The notes below the pieces were generated by a model, which was not told where the DNA came from, did not search any database, and saw only the letters and a list, made by a program, of their open reading frames with translations. Position numbers and translations under genes: made by a program. Below are positions 41,612 through 48,517 of a DNA stretch of 48,517 nucleotides, one piece after another (within the stretch, counting starts at the first letter, position 1; each line of letters starts with the position of its first letter). Source of the DNA: Quadrisphaera granulorum (lineage in GTDB: Bacteria > Actinomycetota > Actinomycetes > Actinomycetales > Quadrisphaeraceae); contig NZ_QGDQ01000036.1 in NCBI RefSeq assembly GCF_003149145.1, positions 1 to 48,517 on the forward strand, written 5' to 3'.

Positions 41612-42354
41612 CGCGGTCCCCCTCCCCGTTCGACGGCCCGCACTCGTGGCACGGGCCAGCAGCCGGGGTCCGCAGACGGCTCACCGGGCGCACCTGCCGG
41701 GAGCAGTCCCTTCATCGCGGCATCGAGGGCGGTGGCCACCGCAGGGTCTGCGCAGGCGAAACCACCGACGGCCGGCGGCGTCTCCTCATCGCCGACCACC
41801 ACGCACCGCAGACCCTGACCGGGATGGGCACTGAGGTGCTGCTGGTGGGCCAGCGCCACGCTGGCGTAGGCGTCGACGTCTCCTGCCAGGAGGGCTGCCC
41901 GCGCCTGCTCGTAGGTGTCCAGCACCACGAGCTGCTCGCTGAGGATCCCGTTGTCGAGGGCGTGGCTGACCTGCACCTGATCTCGCAGCACCGCGACACG
42001 ATCGCCTGAAACGGCCAACGAGCGATACCCCAGCACGGCCTGCGCGCTGGTGCTTCCGCGGCTGGTCGTCTCCTCGGGTTCCACGCGCACCAACAACCCG
42101 TCGCGCAGGGTCCAGATGGGTCGGGTGAAGTGGGCCCGGCGGCTGCGTTCGGCGGTGATGAACATGCCGGTGGTGACCTCCCAGCGGCCGTCGAGCAGCC
42201 CGGGGAGGAGCTCGGAGAAGGTGGTGTGGACCGGTTCGAACGGCTCGCCGATCTCGGAGAAGGCGGCACGGGCCAGGGCGATGTCGCACCCGGTGGGCTT
42301 GCCGTCGTCGTCGAGGTAGCCGAAGGGCCGTTCGTCGATCCAGGCGAAGCGCAT
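41608..42354 (-). CDS. Solute-binding-protein-like (SBP_bac_3) protein without signal peptide
   Basis: 248 residues. F-A-W-I-D-E-R-P-F-G-Y and G-C-D-I-A-L-A-R at the start, the V-T-T-G-M-F-I-T hinge region and G-D-V-D-A-Y match amino-acid-type periplasmic binding proteins of family 3. The protein begins directly with the first beta-strand from ATG 42354 (ribosome-binding site GGAG), with no signal peptide or lipobox, so it is probably cytoplasmic and acts as a ligand-binding sensor or catalyst rather than in transport. It is coupled to the ABM gene. Confidence 0.78.
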   Translation of the reverse strand: MRFAWIDERPFGYLDDDGKPTGCDIALARAAFSEIGEPFEPVHTTFSELLPGLLDGRWEVTTGMFITAERSRRAHFTRPIWTLRDGLLVRVEPEETTSRGSTSAQAVLGYRSLAVSGDRVAVLRDQVQVSHALDNGILSEQLVVLDTYEQARAALLAGDVDAYASVALAHQQHLSAHPGQGLRCVVVGDEETPPAVGGFACADPAVATALDAAMKGLLPAGAPGEPSADPGCWPVPRVRAVERGGGPR

Positions 42355-42489
42355 GGGGCTCCGATCTCCTTCGTGGTGGTGAGCGGTGAGGCGATCAGAC
42401 GGCGAGGTGAGGAAGGTGCCTGCCCTCCGGGACTGCTGATCGCTTGTCGATCCGGGCCTCGCCGACGAGCGTCGATCATGCCGCGCTGA

Positions 42490-43209
42490 TCACACCTGAC
42501 GAGTCGCCGAGGACCGCGTAGGTCCCAAGTGCTTCTCGTTGTGGAGGAGCTCGGCGCTGCGCAGGTGCTCGACGGTGAGCCGCTCGCACTCCTCGGTCGC
42601 CGAAGCGCTGTGCCGCGCATCAGTCGCATCGAGGGCGAAGGCGTGCTCCAGCTCGGGATAGACGTGCACCTCGACCGTGGGTTCACCGACGCGTCGACAC
42701 TCCATGACCCTCGCCAGCGCTGCTGGTGGAGTGAGAGGGTCCCGTCCGCCGTACAGCCCCAGCCACGGGACCCTGAGCTCGTCCAGCAGCTCCACCCCTG
42801 GTGCCAGGTCCGGCCACGGGGAGACCTCCAAGCCGCCCCCGTAGAACGTGACTGATGCTGCGAGGGGCAGGTCAGTGGTGGCCGCCCACAAGGCGATGGA
42901 ACCTCCCATGGAGTAACCGAGCACGCTGGTGCACGGCGGTGGACCGGGGAGGCCGCCTGGGGGTGTGATGGCGGCGGTCAACGTGGCGGTGATCGATGAG
43001 CGTGACAGCGCTGCGCGCGCTCGGAAGGCCGCTGCCTCGTCGGGCGCGTGCGCGGGCAGGCCGACGGTCTCGTAGAAGCTGGGGACCACGACGTGGAAGC
43101 CGTGCTGGCGCCAGGTGGCCGCCTTGGCTCGAAGCGCGGGGGTGATGCCCCAGATCTCGTGGCAGAGGATGAGCACGTGCTGGGTGCTGGCCGTTGACAC
43201 GTGCAGCAT
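42490..43209 (-). CDS. Dienelactone-hydrolase-family alpha/beta hydrolase
   Basis: 239 residues from ATG 43209. H-E-I-W-G at the oxyanion region, the nucleophile elbow G-Y-S-M-G-G (Ser, where classical dienelactone hydrolases have Cys), Asp in Y-G-G-R-D and His in E-H-A-F form the triad. Cytoplasmic. Neighbours suggest aromatic or redox-active substrates, but none is identified. Same strand as the SBP-like and ABM genes downstream. Confidence 0.87.
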   Translation of the reverse strand: MLHVSTASTQHVLILCHEIWGITPALRAKAATWRQHGFHVVVPSFYETVGLPAHAPDEAAAFRARAALSRSSITATLTAAITPPGGLPGPPPCTSVLGYSMGGSIALWAATTDLPLAASVTFYGGGLEVSPWPDLAPGVELLDELRVPWLGLYGGRDPLTPPAALARVMECRRVGEPTVEVHVYPELEHAFALDATDARHSASATEECERLTVEHLRSAELLHNEKHLGPTRSSATRQV

Positions 43210-43308
43210 CTTGGCTCAGTGGGCAGGTCCGGTAGGGCCGGCGGCGTTCCCGCCGGGGGCCATCACGCTCGCCTGAGTCAGGCAGGTGACCGGCCTGCCT
43301 CAGGCGCA

Positions 43309-43713
43309 CTACGGCGCCGCTGCGCCATGACTGTTCGGTCGGTTCGCCCCTGCTGGAGCGCCGAGCTCCTCGCCTCTGAGCTCCTCGAGGAACCGCAGAG
43401 CCTGGCGCGCCAGCGGCAAGGTCACCGATCTGCCACCGATGAGCAACACGACGAGCGCTTCGTGGAGCTGCTCGCCTGCAGCGGCCAACTGCACCAGCTG
43501 CTGCAGGTCGTAGGCCACGCAGTCTCCGCAGGCGGTGGCGAAGGAGATCGCCAGCCCCATCAACTCCATTTGCTCCCGGCTGAGGGTCCCGCCTCAGTAG
43601 GCCTCCTCGTCCGGCGCCGCGACGGCTCGCGCGCTCCTGCTGAATGCCAGCAGGCGGGCGTTACCGGACCTGCGTTCGTCATCGAAGTCCGCGGGGGTGC
43701 GGTGTAGGCACAT
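43309..43713 (-). pseudogene. Carboxymuconolactone-decarboxylase/AhpD-like protein split by TGA
   Basis: ATG 43713 has GAGGAG 5 bases upstream and begins a 134-codon frame with TGA at codon 40 (43594-43596). Past the stop, in the same frame, L-S-R-E-Q-M-E-L-M-G-L-A and A-C-G-D-C-V-A-Y give the AhpD-type CxxC core (family form C-x-x-C-x-x-Y/H), while the 39 codons before the stop supply the helix expected in front of it. Translation could restart at ATG 43569, leaving 86 residues. It lies 23 bases after the carbonic-anhydrase-like gene. Confidence 0.75.
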
Positions 43714-43736
43714 GCCGACTCCTCGGGGTCGGGTCG

Positions 43737-44387
43737 TCAGTGAGCGACGTCGGAGGTCTCAGCCGCCCCGACGGCATCGGCGTCCTCAGCCCCGTCAATG
43801 AGCTGGTCGCTGCTGTGGGCTGCGTACCACTGGCTCTGACGAGCCATCGTGACGCGCGCTGGGGTGCCGCGGGGGACGCCGTAGACGGTGCCGGGAAAGT
43901 CCAGTCCCTCCTGCACCGCCCAGATCGCCTCGTGCTGGTCCGGGGGAAGGATCGACGCTGGAGCACCGACGGCGACCCACCCGATCGGCACCATCGCCCC
44001 GGCGTCCAGGTGGGTGTTGACGTGCACGACGCCGTGGATGCGCACTTCCACCCCCTCAGCCAGCGTGGCCCCGGGGAACAGTGCTGCCCCGGTGCCCAGG
44101 AAGCATCCGTCTTCGACGGTGGCGCCGTTGAGGTGCACGTGGGGGCCGATGAGTACGTCGCGGCCCACGCTCACCGGGTGGCCTTTGCGGGCGCGGATCA
44201 GGGCGTTCTCCATGACGACGCACTGTTCGCCGATGGTGATGACGCCGTCCTCAGCGGTCAGGACCGCGCCGTGCAGGACCCGGACGTCGGCGCCGATGCG
44301 CACGTCTCCGCTGATCACGGCGGTGGGGGCGATGGTGGCGCTGGAGTGGATCTGCGGGCGCTGCCCGCGGTGCTCGTAGGTCGGCAT
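43737..44387 (-). CDS. Gamma-carbonic-anhydrase-like left-handed beta-helix protein
   Basis: 216 residues. Repeated hexapeptides (I-A-P-T-A-V, I-G-A-D-V-R, V-G-R-D-V-L, V-E-D-G-C-F) form a left-handed beta helix. Candidate metal-binding His residues occur at G-P-H-V-H and R-I-H-G-V-V-H in the spacing of gamma-CA/PaaY proteins, so it may be a Zn enzyme for CO2 hydration or a CoA-thioester-related hydrolase. A non-helix C-terminal extension follows. ATG 44387 has GGAGGA about 9 bases upstream. Confidence 0.85.
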   Translation of the reverse strand: MPTYEHRGQRPQIHSSATIAPTAVISGDVRIGADVRVLHGAVLTAEDGVITIGEQCVVMENALIRARKGHPVSVGRDVLIGPHVHLNGATVEDGCFLGTGAALFPGATLAEGVEVRIHGVVHVNTHLDAGAMVPIGWVAVGAPASILPPDQHEAIWAVQEGLDFPGTVYGVPRGTPARVTMARQSQWYAAHSSDQLIDGAEDADAVGAAETSDVAH

Positions 44388-44530
44388 GAGGTCGTCCTCC
44401 GTGGGGTGTTGGGCGGGTTGAAGGCGTTGCGGGGAGCGGTTGGTGATGGGGTCAGCGGGCTGTCAGCGGCAGGAGGGCTGCGCTCCGGTGACGGCCGGGC
44501 TCGGCGGCTCGGCGGTCAGTCGTCAGTTGG

Positions 44531-45316
44531 TCAGGGGGAAAGGGCGCGTCCCAGCAGGAGCGCCCCGCCGAAGGCGCACAGCACCAGCACCAGCCCCCGC
44601 GCAGCTCGTGCCGAGACGCGGCGTGTCACGGGCACGCTGGTGGCCAAGCCCGCCAGCACTCCGACGGCCGCGGCGGCGACCGGACCTGCGTGGGTCGGCG
44701 GTCCCAGGAAGACCAGAGCGGTCAGGTTGATGGCGGCGAAGCAGGCCTGCAGCGTCGCGGTGGCAGTAGCTGGCGCCCAGCGGGCGTTCACCGCGTACAG
44801 CGCCGCTGCTGGACCGGCGACCCCGGCCAGCACGTTCATCACGGCTGCCGCCGTGCCAGCACCCAGGGCGCCCCAGCTGCTGGCCAGCCAAGGCCAGGAG
44901 CGTCCCGCGGCGAGCAGTCCCGCCGCGGCCAGGATCGCCAGCCCGGCAGCAGCCAGCGAGGTGCGACCCGTGAGCTGACCTGCCAGTGAGGCCGCGACCG
45001 GGGTGAGCGCGACGGCGGGCAGGCACAGGCGTGCACCGTCGCGCACGCGCACCGCGCGCCAGCCGCGAGTCAACATGGCCGCGTTCAGCACCAGGGAGGC
45101 GAGCACTGCCACGCGTACCCCCTGGTCGGGGCCGAGGGTGAGGATGAGTGCTGGCCCAGCGATCAGGACCAGACCGATGCCGGTGACGCCCTGGGCGAAG
45201 GCTCCCGCGGCCATGGCCGCAGCGACTGCAGCCAAGCTCGCGACCGGCCAGTCGAGGGGGCTGCCGACAGGACTGCCGAGGGGGTTGCTGATGGAGCTGG
45301 TCAGGACGTCGCTCAT
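44531..45316 (-). CDS. TauE/SafE-family sulfite/anion exporter
   Basis: 261 residues with about eight membrane helices. The paired family motifs F-A-Q-G-V-T-G-I-G in the first half and N-V-L-A-G-V-A-G-P in the second reflect the internal duplication. Relatives export sulfite, sulfoacetate or other organosulfonates. It starts 21 bases after the MarR stop, so it is probably in the same operon as the MarR gene. Confidence 0.88.
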   Translation of the reverse strand: MSDVLTSSISNPLGSPVGSPLDWPVASLAAVAAAMAAGAFAQGVTGIGLVLIAGPALILTLGPDQGVRVAVLASLVLNAAMLTRGWRAVRVRDGARLCLPAVALTPVAASLAGQLTGRTSLAAAGLAILAAAGLLAAGRSWPWLASSWGALGAGTAAAVMNVLAGVAGPAAALYAVNARWAPATATATLQACFAAINLTALVFLGPPTHAGPVAAAAVGVLAGLATSVPVTRRVSARAARGLVLVLCAFGGALLLGRALSP

Positions 45317-45337
45317 CGCGGCACCTGGTGGCGACGG

Positions 45338-45934
45338 TCATGAGCAGCCGGCGCACGGCGCCGGTGGCCCATCCGAGACGGCAGCCGGCGCCGAGGTGCC
45401 GGCGAGGCGGGCGCGGATGGCGCTGCCGACGGGGCAGTCCACGCCGCGGCAGGCGTCGTGCTCGCAGGTCCGGCAGATCCGCCACGCCTCTTGCTGGGTG
45501 TGCGGCATCCGGGCCAGCAGCACCTCCAACCCAGCGACGAACGCCTCCTGCTGACTCGCTGACAGGGTGCCCAGCAGCTCATCCAACAGCTGTCCACGCG
45601 CCTCCAACGCTCGCTCGGTGGCCTCGCGCCCAGCGGGGGTGAGGGTCAGGCCGCGGCTGCGCCCATCAGGTCCGGCGCCTCGTTCGAGCAGGTCCTTGTC
45701 GGCCAGGCGGTTCACGGTGCGCACCGCCCCGGAGTGGGTGAGGTCCAGTGATGCGGCCAGATCTCCGATGGGACGCCCTGGTCGCTCGCGCACCACCAGG
45801 AGTGCGGCTGCGGCGGTGTGGTCTAGGTGCAGGGTGCGTGTGAGGGCGTCACGGACGGCGTCGTCGACGGCGACGGCGAAGGCGCCGAGGAGGTTGGACG
45901 GGCGTCGTGGCACGGCATCATCGTGCTGAGTCAT
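45338..45934 (-). CDS. MarR-family regulator with Cys-rich C-terminus
   Basis: 198 residues from ATG 45934. MarR wHTH with G-D-L-A-A-S-L-D-L-T-H-S-G-A-V-R-T-V recognition helix and a wing D-G-R-S-R-G-L-x-L-T. The last 45 residues hold six cysteines in C-R-T-C-E-H-D-A-C-R-G-V-D-C and a final C-A-G-C, suggesting a bound metal or thiol redox switch. A palindrome overlaps the start codon between a TTGACA-like -35 and the gene. GTG 45913 is another possible start if transcription begins downstream of the dyad. Confidence 0.85.
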   Translation of the reverse strand: MTQHDDAVPRRPSNLLGAFAVAVDDAVRDALTRTLHLDHTAAAALLVVRERPGRPIGDLAASLDLTHSGAVRTVNRLADKDLLERGAGPDGRSRGLTLTPAGREATERALEARGQLLDELLGTLSASQQEAFVAGLEVLLARMPHTQQEAWRICRTCEHDACRGVDCPVGSAIRARLAGTSAPAAVSDGPPAPCAGCS

Positions 45935-45948
45935 ATGACTGGGTGTCA
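45929..45948 (-). promoter_or_regulatory. MarR promoter/operator: TTGACA box plus AGTCATATGACT palindrome
   Basis: On the minus strand a perfect TTGACA lies at 45948-45943 and the 12-base perfect palindrome AGTCATATGACT occupies 45940-45929, over the ATG at 45934. The region separates divergent marR and ABM-type genes, so a MarR dimer here could silence both. Confidence 0.65.
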
Positions 45949-45978
45949 AGAAGGCTGGGTAGGCGTTACGGTCCCGGG

Positions 45979-46317
45979 ATGCTGGATCTTGAGCCGCCGT
46001 ACTACGCGGTGATCATCAATACGGTGTACTCCGCCGACCAGGAGGGCTACTTCGAGATGGCCGTTCGGATGGCGACGCTGGGGCAGTCCCAGCCGGGCTA
46101 CCTGGGGCGGACGTCGATGAGCGATGAGGCTGGCGCGGAGCTGACGGTCATCTACTACCGCGATGAGGCCTCGATCCGGGCCTGGAAGGCTGACGCTGAG
46201 CACCTGACGGCACAGCGGCTGGGCAAGGAGCGCTGGTACAGCTCCTACGACATCCAGGTGGCTCGCGTGGAGCGCCGCTACGCCTTCAATGCCGCGGGTA
46301 GTCACGGCGACCACTGA
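45979..46317 (+). CDS. Antibiotic-biosynthesis-monooxygenase (ABM)-family protein
   Basis: 112 residues from ATG 45979. The dimeric alpha/beta-barrel pattern is clear: strand Y-A-V-I-I-N-T, helix M-A-V-R-M-A-T, Q-P-G-Y-L-G, strand L-T-V-I-Y-Y-R-D-E and W-K-x-D-A-E-H with Q-R-L-G-K-E-R-W-Y, typical of small heme- or substrate-binding monooxygenases. TACGGT 6 bases upstream could be a leaderless -10 box. Divergent from the MarR gene, which likely controls it. Confidence 0.85.
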   Translation: MLDLEPPYYAVIINTVYSADQEGYFEMAVRMATLGQSQPGYLGRTSMSDEAGAELTVIYYRDEASIRAWKADAEHLTAQRLGKERWYSSYDIQVARVERRYAFNAAGSHGDH

Positions 46318-46563
46318 TCTGCAAGTACGGGAGGCGGAGCTCGATCCGGTGATGTCCCGGAACGCTGTTCACCGGCACATCCGAGGCCCTCGAAACCGTC
46401 ATCGCCATGTCTCGCGACCGCGTTTCGCCCACCCTCCCCGTTCGGTCGGCGGCATGCTGACGGTCGCGCGGTGGTCGCTCAACGTGATCGCTTCGTCGCC
46501 GTCACCGCGGACGACCACATGTTGATCACCAAGAGCCCAGGCCGATCGCTGGGTCATCGCCTA

Positions 46564-46810
46564 TTCGATGACCAGCGGCGGCAGCCCGGCCCCTCGATGC
46601 ACCTCAGACCGATGCGCTAGCTGGCATCTTGTCGATGGAGCATCACGCGGTTGCCCGGACACTGACCGGCTGGACATCGGGGGTCCTCGCCGTCGAGCCA
46701 GAGTTGCGACCGTCGGTGCCCGCTGTCGGCGCCCCCTCCTGCATCGGCCCGCTACTCAAAGAACTCCTTCCCTGATGCGCGACCGCGACGTGAGGGGGTT
46801 GTCGGCGCCT
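46564..46810. repeat. Copy B of the diverged ~240-bp repeat, non-coding
   Basis: Blocks 46564-46590, 46637-46655, 46718-46731 and 46799-46810 correspond in order to copy A at 36316-36545, with spacings of 73, 81 and 81 bases against 65, 72 and 81. It lies in the 646-base gene-free stretch 46318-46963; nothing else is recognised there except a TTGACA at 46819. No open frame is conserved between copies. Confidence 0.6.
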
Positions 46811-46963
46811 TGGCCTGTTGACAAGATCCACCGAGAGTGAGGGTCTGACTCCCGCCTAGCCGACGCGGCGGCGCCCACTGGGCGGGGCGCCAGCGCCTCG
46901 TTCGCTCGACAAGAGCGTTGCTCGTCACCGGCCATGAGTGCCGTCGATCCGCAGGAGGCCCAC

Positions 46964-47581
46964 GTGGAGCTGTCCGCAGTCCTGATCTTCGCCGGAGCTC
47001 TGCTGCTGAACTCCGGTACACCGGGTCCCAGCATCGCCGCGCTGGTCTCTCGTGTGATCACGAACGGCTGGCGCGACGTCGCCCCCTTCGTCGCTGCGAT
47101 GTGGATCGGGGAGGTCATCTGGCTCACCACGGCGATGGCGGGACTGTCAGCTCTCGCACAGGCCTTCCAACCGGCCTTCCTGGTCTTGAAGTGGGCAGGG
47201 ATCGCCTACCTGTGCTGGCTGGCCGTGAAGATGTGGAAGCAGCCCACCGAGGTCGAGCAGGGCGCCCCACTACCCCAGGGCAGTTCGCGACTGTCCATGT
47301 TCGGAGCCGGAATGGCGCTCACGCTGGGCAACCCCAAGATCATGGTCTTCTACGTGGCGCTCTTGCCGTCGCTGGTCGACCTGTCGAGTGCGCGGCTGTC
47401 CCAGTGGGCCGTCCTCGCCCCGGTCACCATGATCGTTCTCGCCAGCGTCGATGCCGCCTGGATCCTTCTGGCTCACCGAGCCCGTTCACTGCTGCGGACG
47501 CCTCGCGCCGTGCGCATCGCGAACCGCGCCGGAGCCACCGCGCTCGGGGGCGCTGCGGTCGCGGTAGCAGCACGGGGTTGA
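46964..47581 (+). CDS. LysE/RhtB-family exporter
   Basis: 205 residues from GTG 46964 (AGGAGG ribosome-binding site 6 bases upstream; ATG 46934 is the long option). Six helices; N-S-G-T-P-G-P-S in helix 1 and T-L-G-N-P-K-I-M-V-F-Y in helix 4 define the family. Its N-S-G-T-P-G-P motif and length differ from the exporter at 40468, so the two are not recent duplicates. Possible amino-acid or metabolite efflux. Confidence 0.9.
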   Translation: MELSAVLIFAGALLLNSGTPGPSIAALVSRVITNGWRDVAPFVAAMWIGEVIWLTTAMAGLSALAQAFQPAFLVLKWAGIAYLCWLAVKMWKQPTEVEQGAPLPQGSSRLSMFGAGMALTLGNPKIMVFYVALLPSLVDLSSARLSQWAVLAPVTMIVLASVDAAWILLAHRARSLLRTPRAVRIANRAGATALGGAAVAVAARG

Positions 47582-47674
47582 ACGTTCGCTGCCCCGCGCC
47601 GCAGCGGTGGGCTCGAAAGACGGGCCGGCCCACGTGCTGGCATGCCATCCGGATCCAGGAGGGCGAGCCTCGTC

Positions 47675-48157
47675 ATGTCTCGCGCTGACCTCGACGCCGC
47701 GAAGAACGTGAACATCAGGCGGGCCGTCGACCGCGATGCCGAGGCGATGATGCGCCTCACGCGCGATGCCTATCAGCGGTACGTCGAAAGGATCGGGCGT
47801 GAGCCGGCGCCGATGGTGGCTGACTACACCCAGCTGTGTGAGCCCGCGTGTGCCTGGGTCGCCGAGCATGAGGGGCGCATCGTCGGCGTCCTGGTCTGCG
47901 AGTGGGCCCCCGACCACCTGCTCATCGAGAACGTCGCCGTGCACGAGAGCGTCCGTGGCCGAGGTCTGGGCATCCGACTTCTGCAATGGGCGGAGCAGCA
48001 GGCGCAGGCAGCCGGCGTACGTCAGGTGCGCCTCTACACCAACGCGGCGATGCACGAGAACGTCGCCTACTACCCCCGCCGCGGATTCCGGGAGACGCAT
48101 CGCACCGAGCAGGACGGCCGCCGCCTGGTCTTCTTCGCCAAGGACGTCGAGGCGTAG
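47675..48157 (+). CDS. GNAT-family N-acetyltransferase
   Basis: 160 residues from ATG 47675. N-I-R-R-A-V-D-R-D-A starts the fold, N-V-A-V-H-E-S-V-R-G-R-G-L-G-I-R-L-L supplies the acetyl-CoA R/Q-x-x-G-x-G/A loop and Y-T-N-A-A-M-H-E-N-V-A-Y-Y...G-F the C-terminal motif B. Substrate unknown. Stop is TAG (48155-48157), followed by a hairpin. Confidence 0.9.
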   Translation: MSRADLDAAKNVNIRRAVDRDAEAMMRLTRDAYQRYVERIGREPAPMVADYTQLCEPACAWVAEHEGRIVGVLVCEWAPDHLLIENVAVHESVRGRGLGIRLLQWAEQQAQAAGVRQVRLYTNAAMHENVAYYPRRGFRETHRTEQDGRRLVFFAKDVEA

Positions 48158-48306
48158 CGGCTGCTCCCACAGATGCTCGGACGCAGCCAAGGGGCCGTCG
48201 TCGTTGATGACGCGGATCGAGGGCGTGGGCGGAGGCATGCGATGGGCCGCCAAGCGGGACTGAGCCGGTTAGCGGCCGAGGCCCTGGAGCGGTTGCCCGT
48301 TTGGTT

Positions 48307-48323
48307 GCCCGCCGCCGGCGGGC
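48307..48323 (+). terminator. Short GC hairpin; rest of 48158-48470 empty
   Basis: Arms GCCCGCCG (48307-48314) and CGGCGGGC (48316-48323) enclose one base, flanked by direct GGTTGCC repeats (48290, 48303, 48324). Possible terminator for the GNAT gene. No other feature was recognised in the 313-base stretch after it. Confidence 0.4.
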
Positions 48324-48470
48324 GGTTGCCCTGAGCGGCTGCTGTGACGGTGCAGAGGGATGGTCACGTCGGCAGACCCCTCCCCGCAGATCACCTACCC
48401 AGAGCGTGCGGCAGCGGAGCGTGAGGAATGATCAGAACCTGTGGATGACCGGGCGGGTCGTACCTTCCCG

Positions 48471-48517
48471 GTGATCTCCACACCCAACGAGAAGAAGATC
48501 AGCGTTGCAGCGCTGTT
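48471..48517 (+). CDS. Partial gene start at the right edge
   Basis: GTG 48471 opens a frame, beginning M-I-S-T-P-N-E-K-K-I-S-V-A-A-L, that runs off the window. TACCTT (48461-48466) lies 4 bases before the GTG, compatible with a leaderless message. Too little sequence to name. Confidence 0.4.
   Translation, partial: MISTPNEKKISVAAL

Noticed and set aside
1-48517. Complete reassignment of TAG to a sense codon
   Set aside because: At least five well-formed genes end in TAG at natural ends, one inside a terminator hairpin; only conditional suppression remains possible.
1-48517. CRISPR array, rRNA operon or complete insertion sequence
   Set aside because: No spaced direct repeats of CRISPR type, no rRNA segments and no transposase with terminal inverted repeats were seen.

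Overview
The window is about 48.5 kb of very GC-rich DNA. It has strong G/C third-position preference, frequent GTG starts, many 1-4 base stop/start overlaps (GTGA, TGATG) and several promoters whose -10-like box lies 6-8 bases from the start codon, suggesting leaderless mRNAs. Together with MerR, GntR/UTRA, AfsR-like ATPase, VapBC and SpoIIE-phosphatase genes this points to a motile (MCP present) Actinomycetota member, possibly Kineosporia-like. Genus cannot be settled from the sequence. No rRNA or CRISPR array is present; there is one tRNA, tRNA-Leu(GAG).

Layout. 1-4.3 kb: an uncertain gene running off the left edge, then a minus-strand envelope operon (two tiny membrane proteins, a STAS-like protein, a lipid-anchored L,D-transpeptidase and a small lipoprotein) and an MFS exporter. 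4.4-12.4 kb: small regulatory cassettes: ArsR repressor with a second MFS exporter (split by an in-frame TAG), MerR regulator with a near-ideal operator, a SAM methyltransferase, VapBC, a zinc-ribbon protein, a third MFS exporter, and DUF402 and DUF952 proteins. 12.4-19 kb: a class B penicillin-binding protein with a long basic tail, an MCP, a LysE-like exporter and a signalling ATPase. 19-26.3 kb: a complete carbohydrate locus under a divergent GntR regulator: binding protein, two permeases, NagB-like isomerase, GH4 glycosidase and BadF-type sugar kinase. 26.7-34 kb: CGNR regulator, CPBP protease, wHTH regulator, a GNAT-AAA+ fusion, a PAS/GAF/SpoIIE phosphatase (also split by TAG) and a tyrosine phosphatase.

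34.1-48.5 kb: an accessory region starting at tRNA-Leu with an adjacent tyrosine integrase and an excisionase-like gene. It carries ArsR, ACT-like and OsmC genes, an SGNH-hydrolase remnant, an arginase next to a LysE exporter, two ABM monooxygenase-like genes, a solute-binding-like protein, dienelactone hydrolase, a CMD/AhpD-like gene, gamma-carbonic anhydrase, TauE/SafE, a MarR regulator, a further LysE exporter and a GNAT. It also holds two diverged copies of a roughly 240-bp non-coding element.

The most unusual signals are: (i) four genes whose reading frames continue in frame across a single internal stop (three TAG, one TGA), at least two at positions where relatives appear to have Trp; (ii) the sugar locus, which joins an ABC importer to a GH4 enzyme, a BadF kinase and a NagB-like protein whose conserved catalytic Glu is Gln; and (iii) the ordered-block repeat near the integrase and again 10 kb away.
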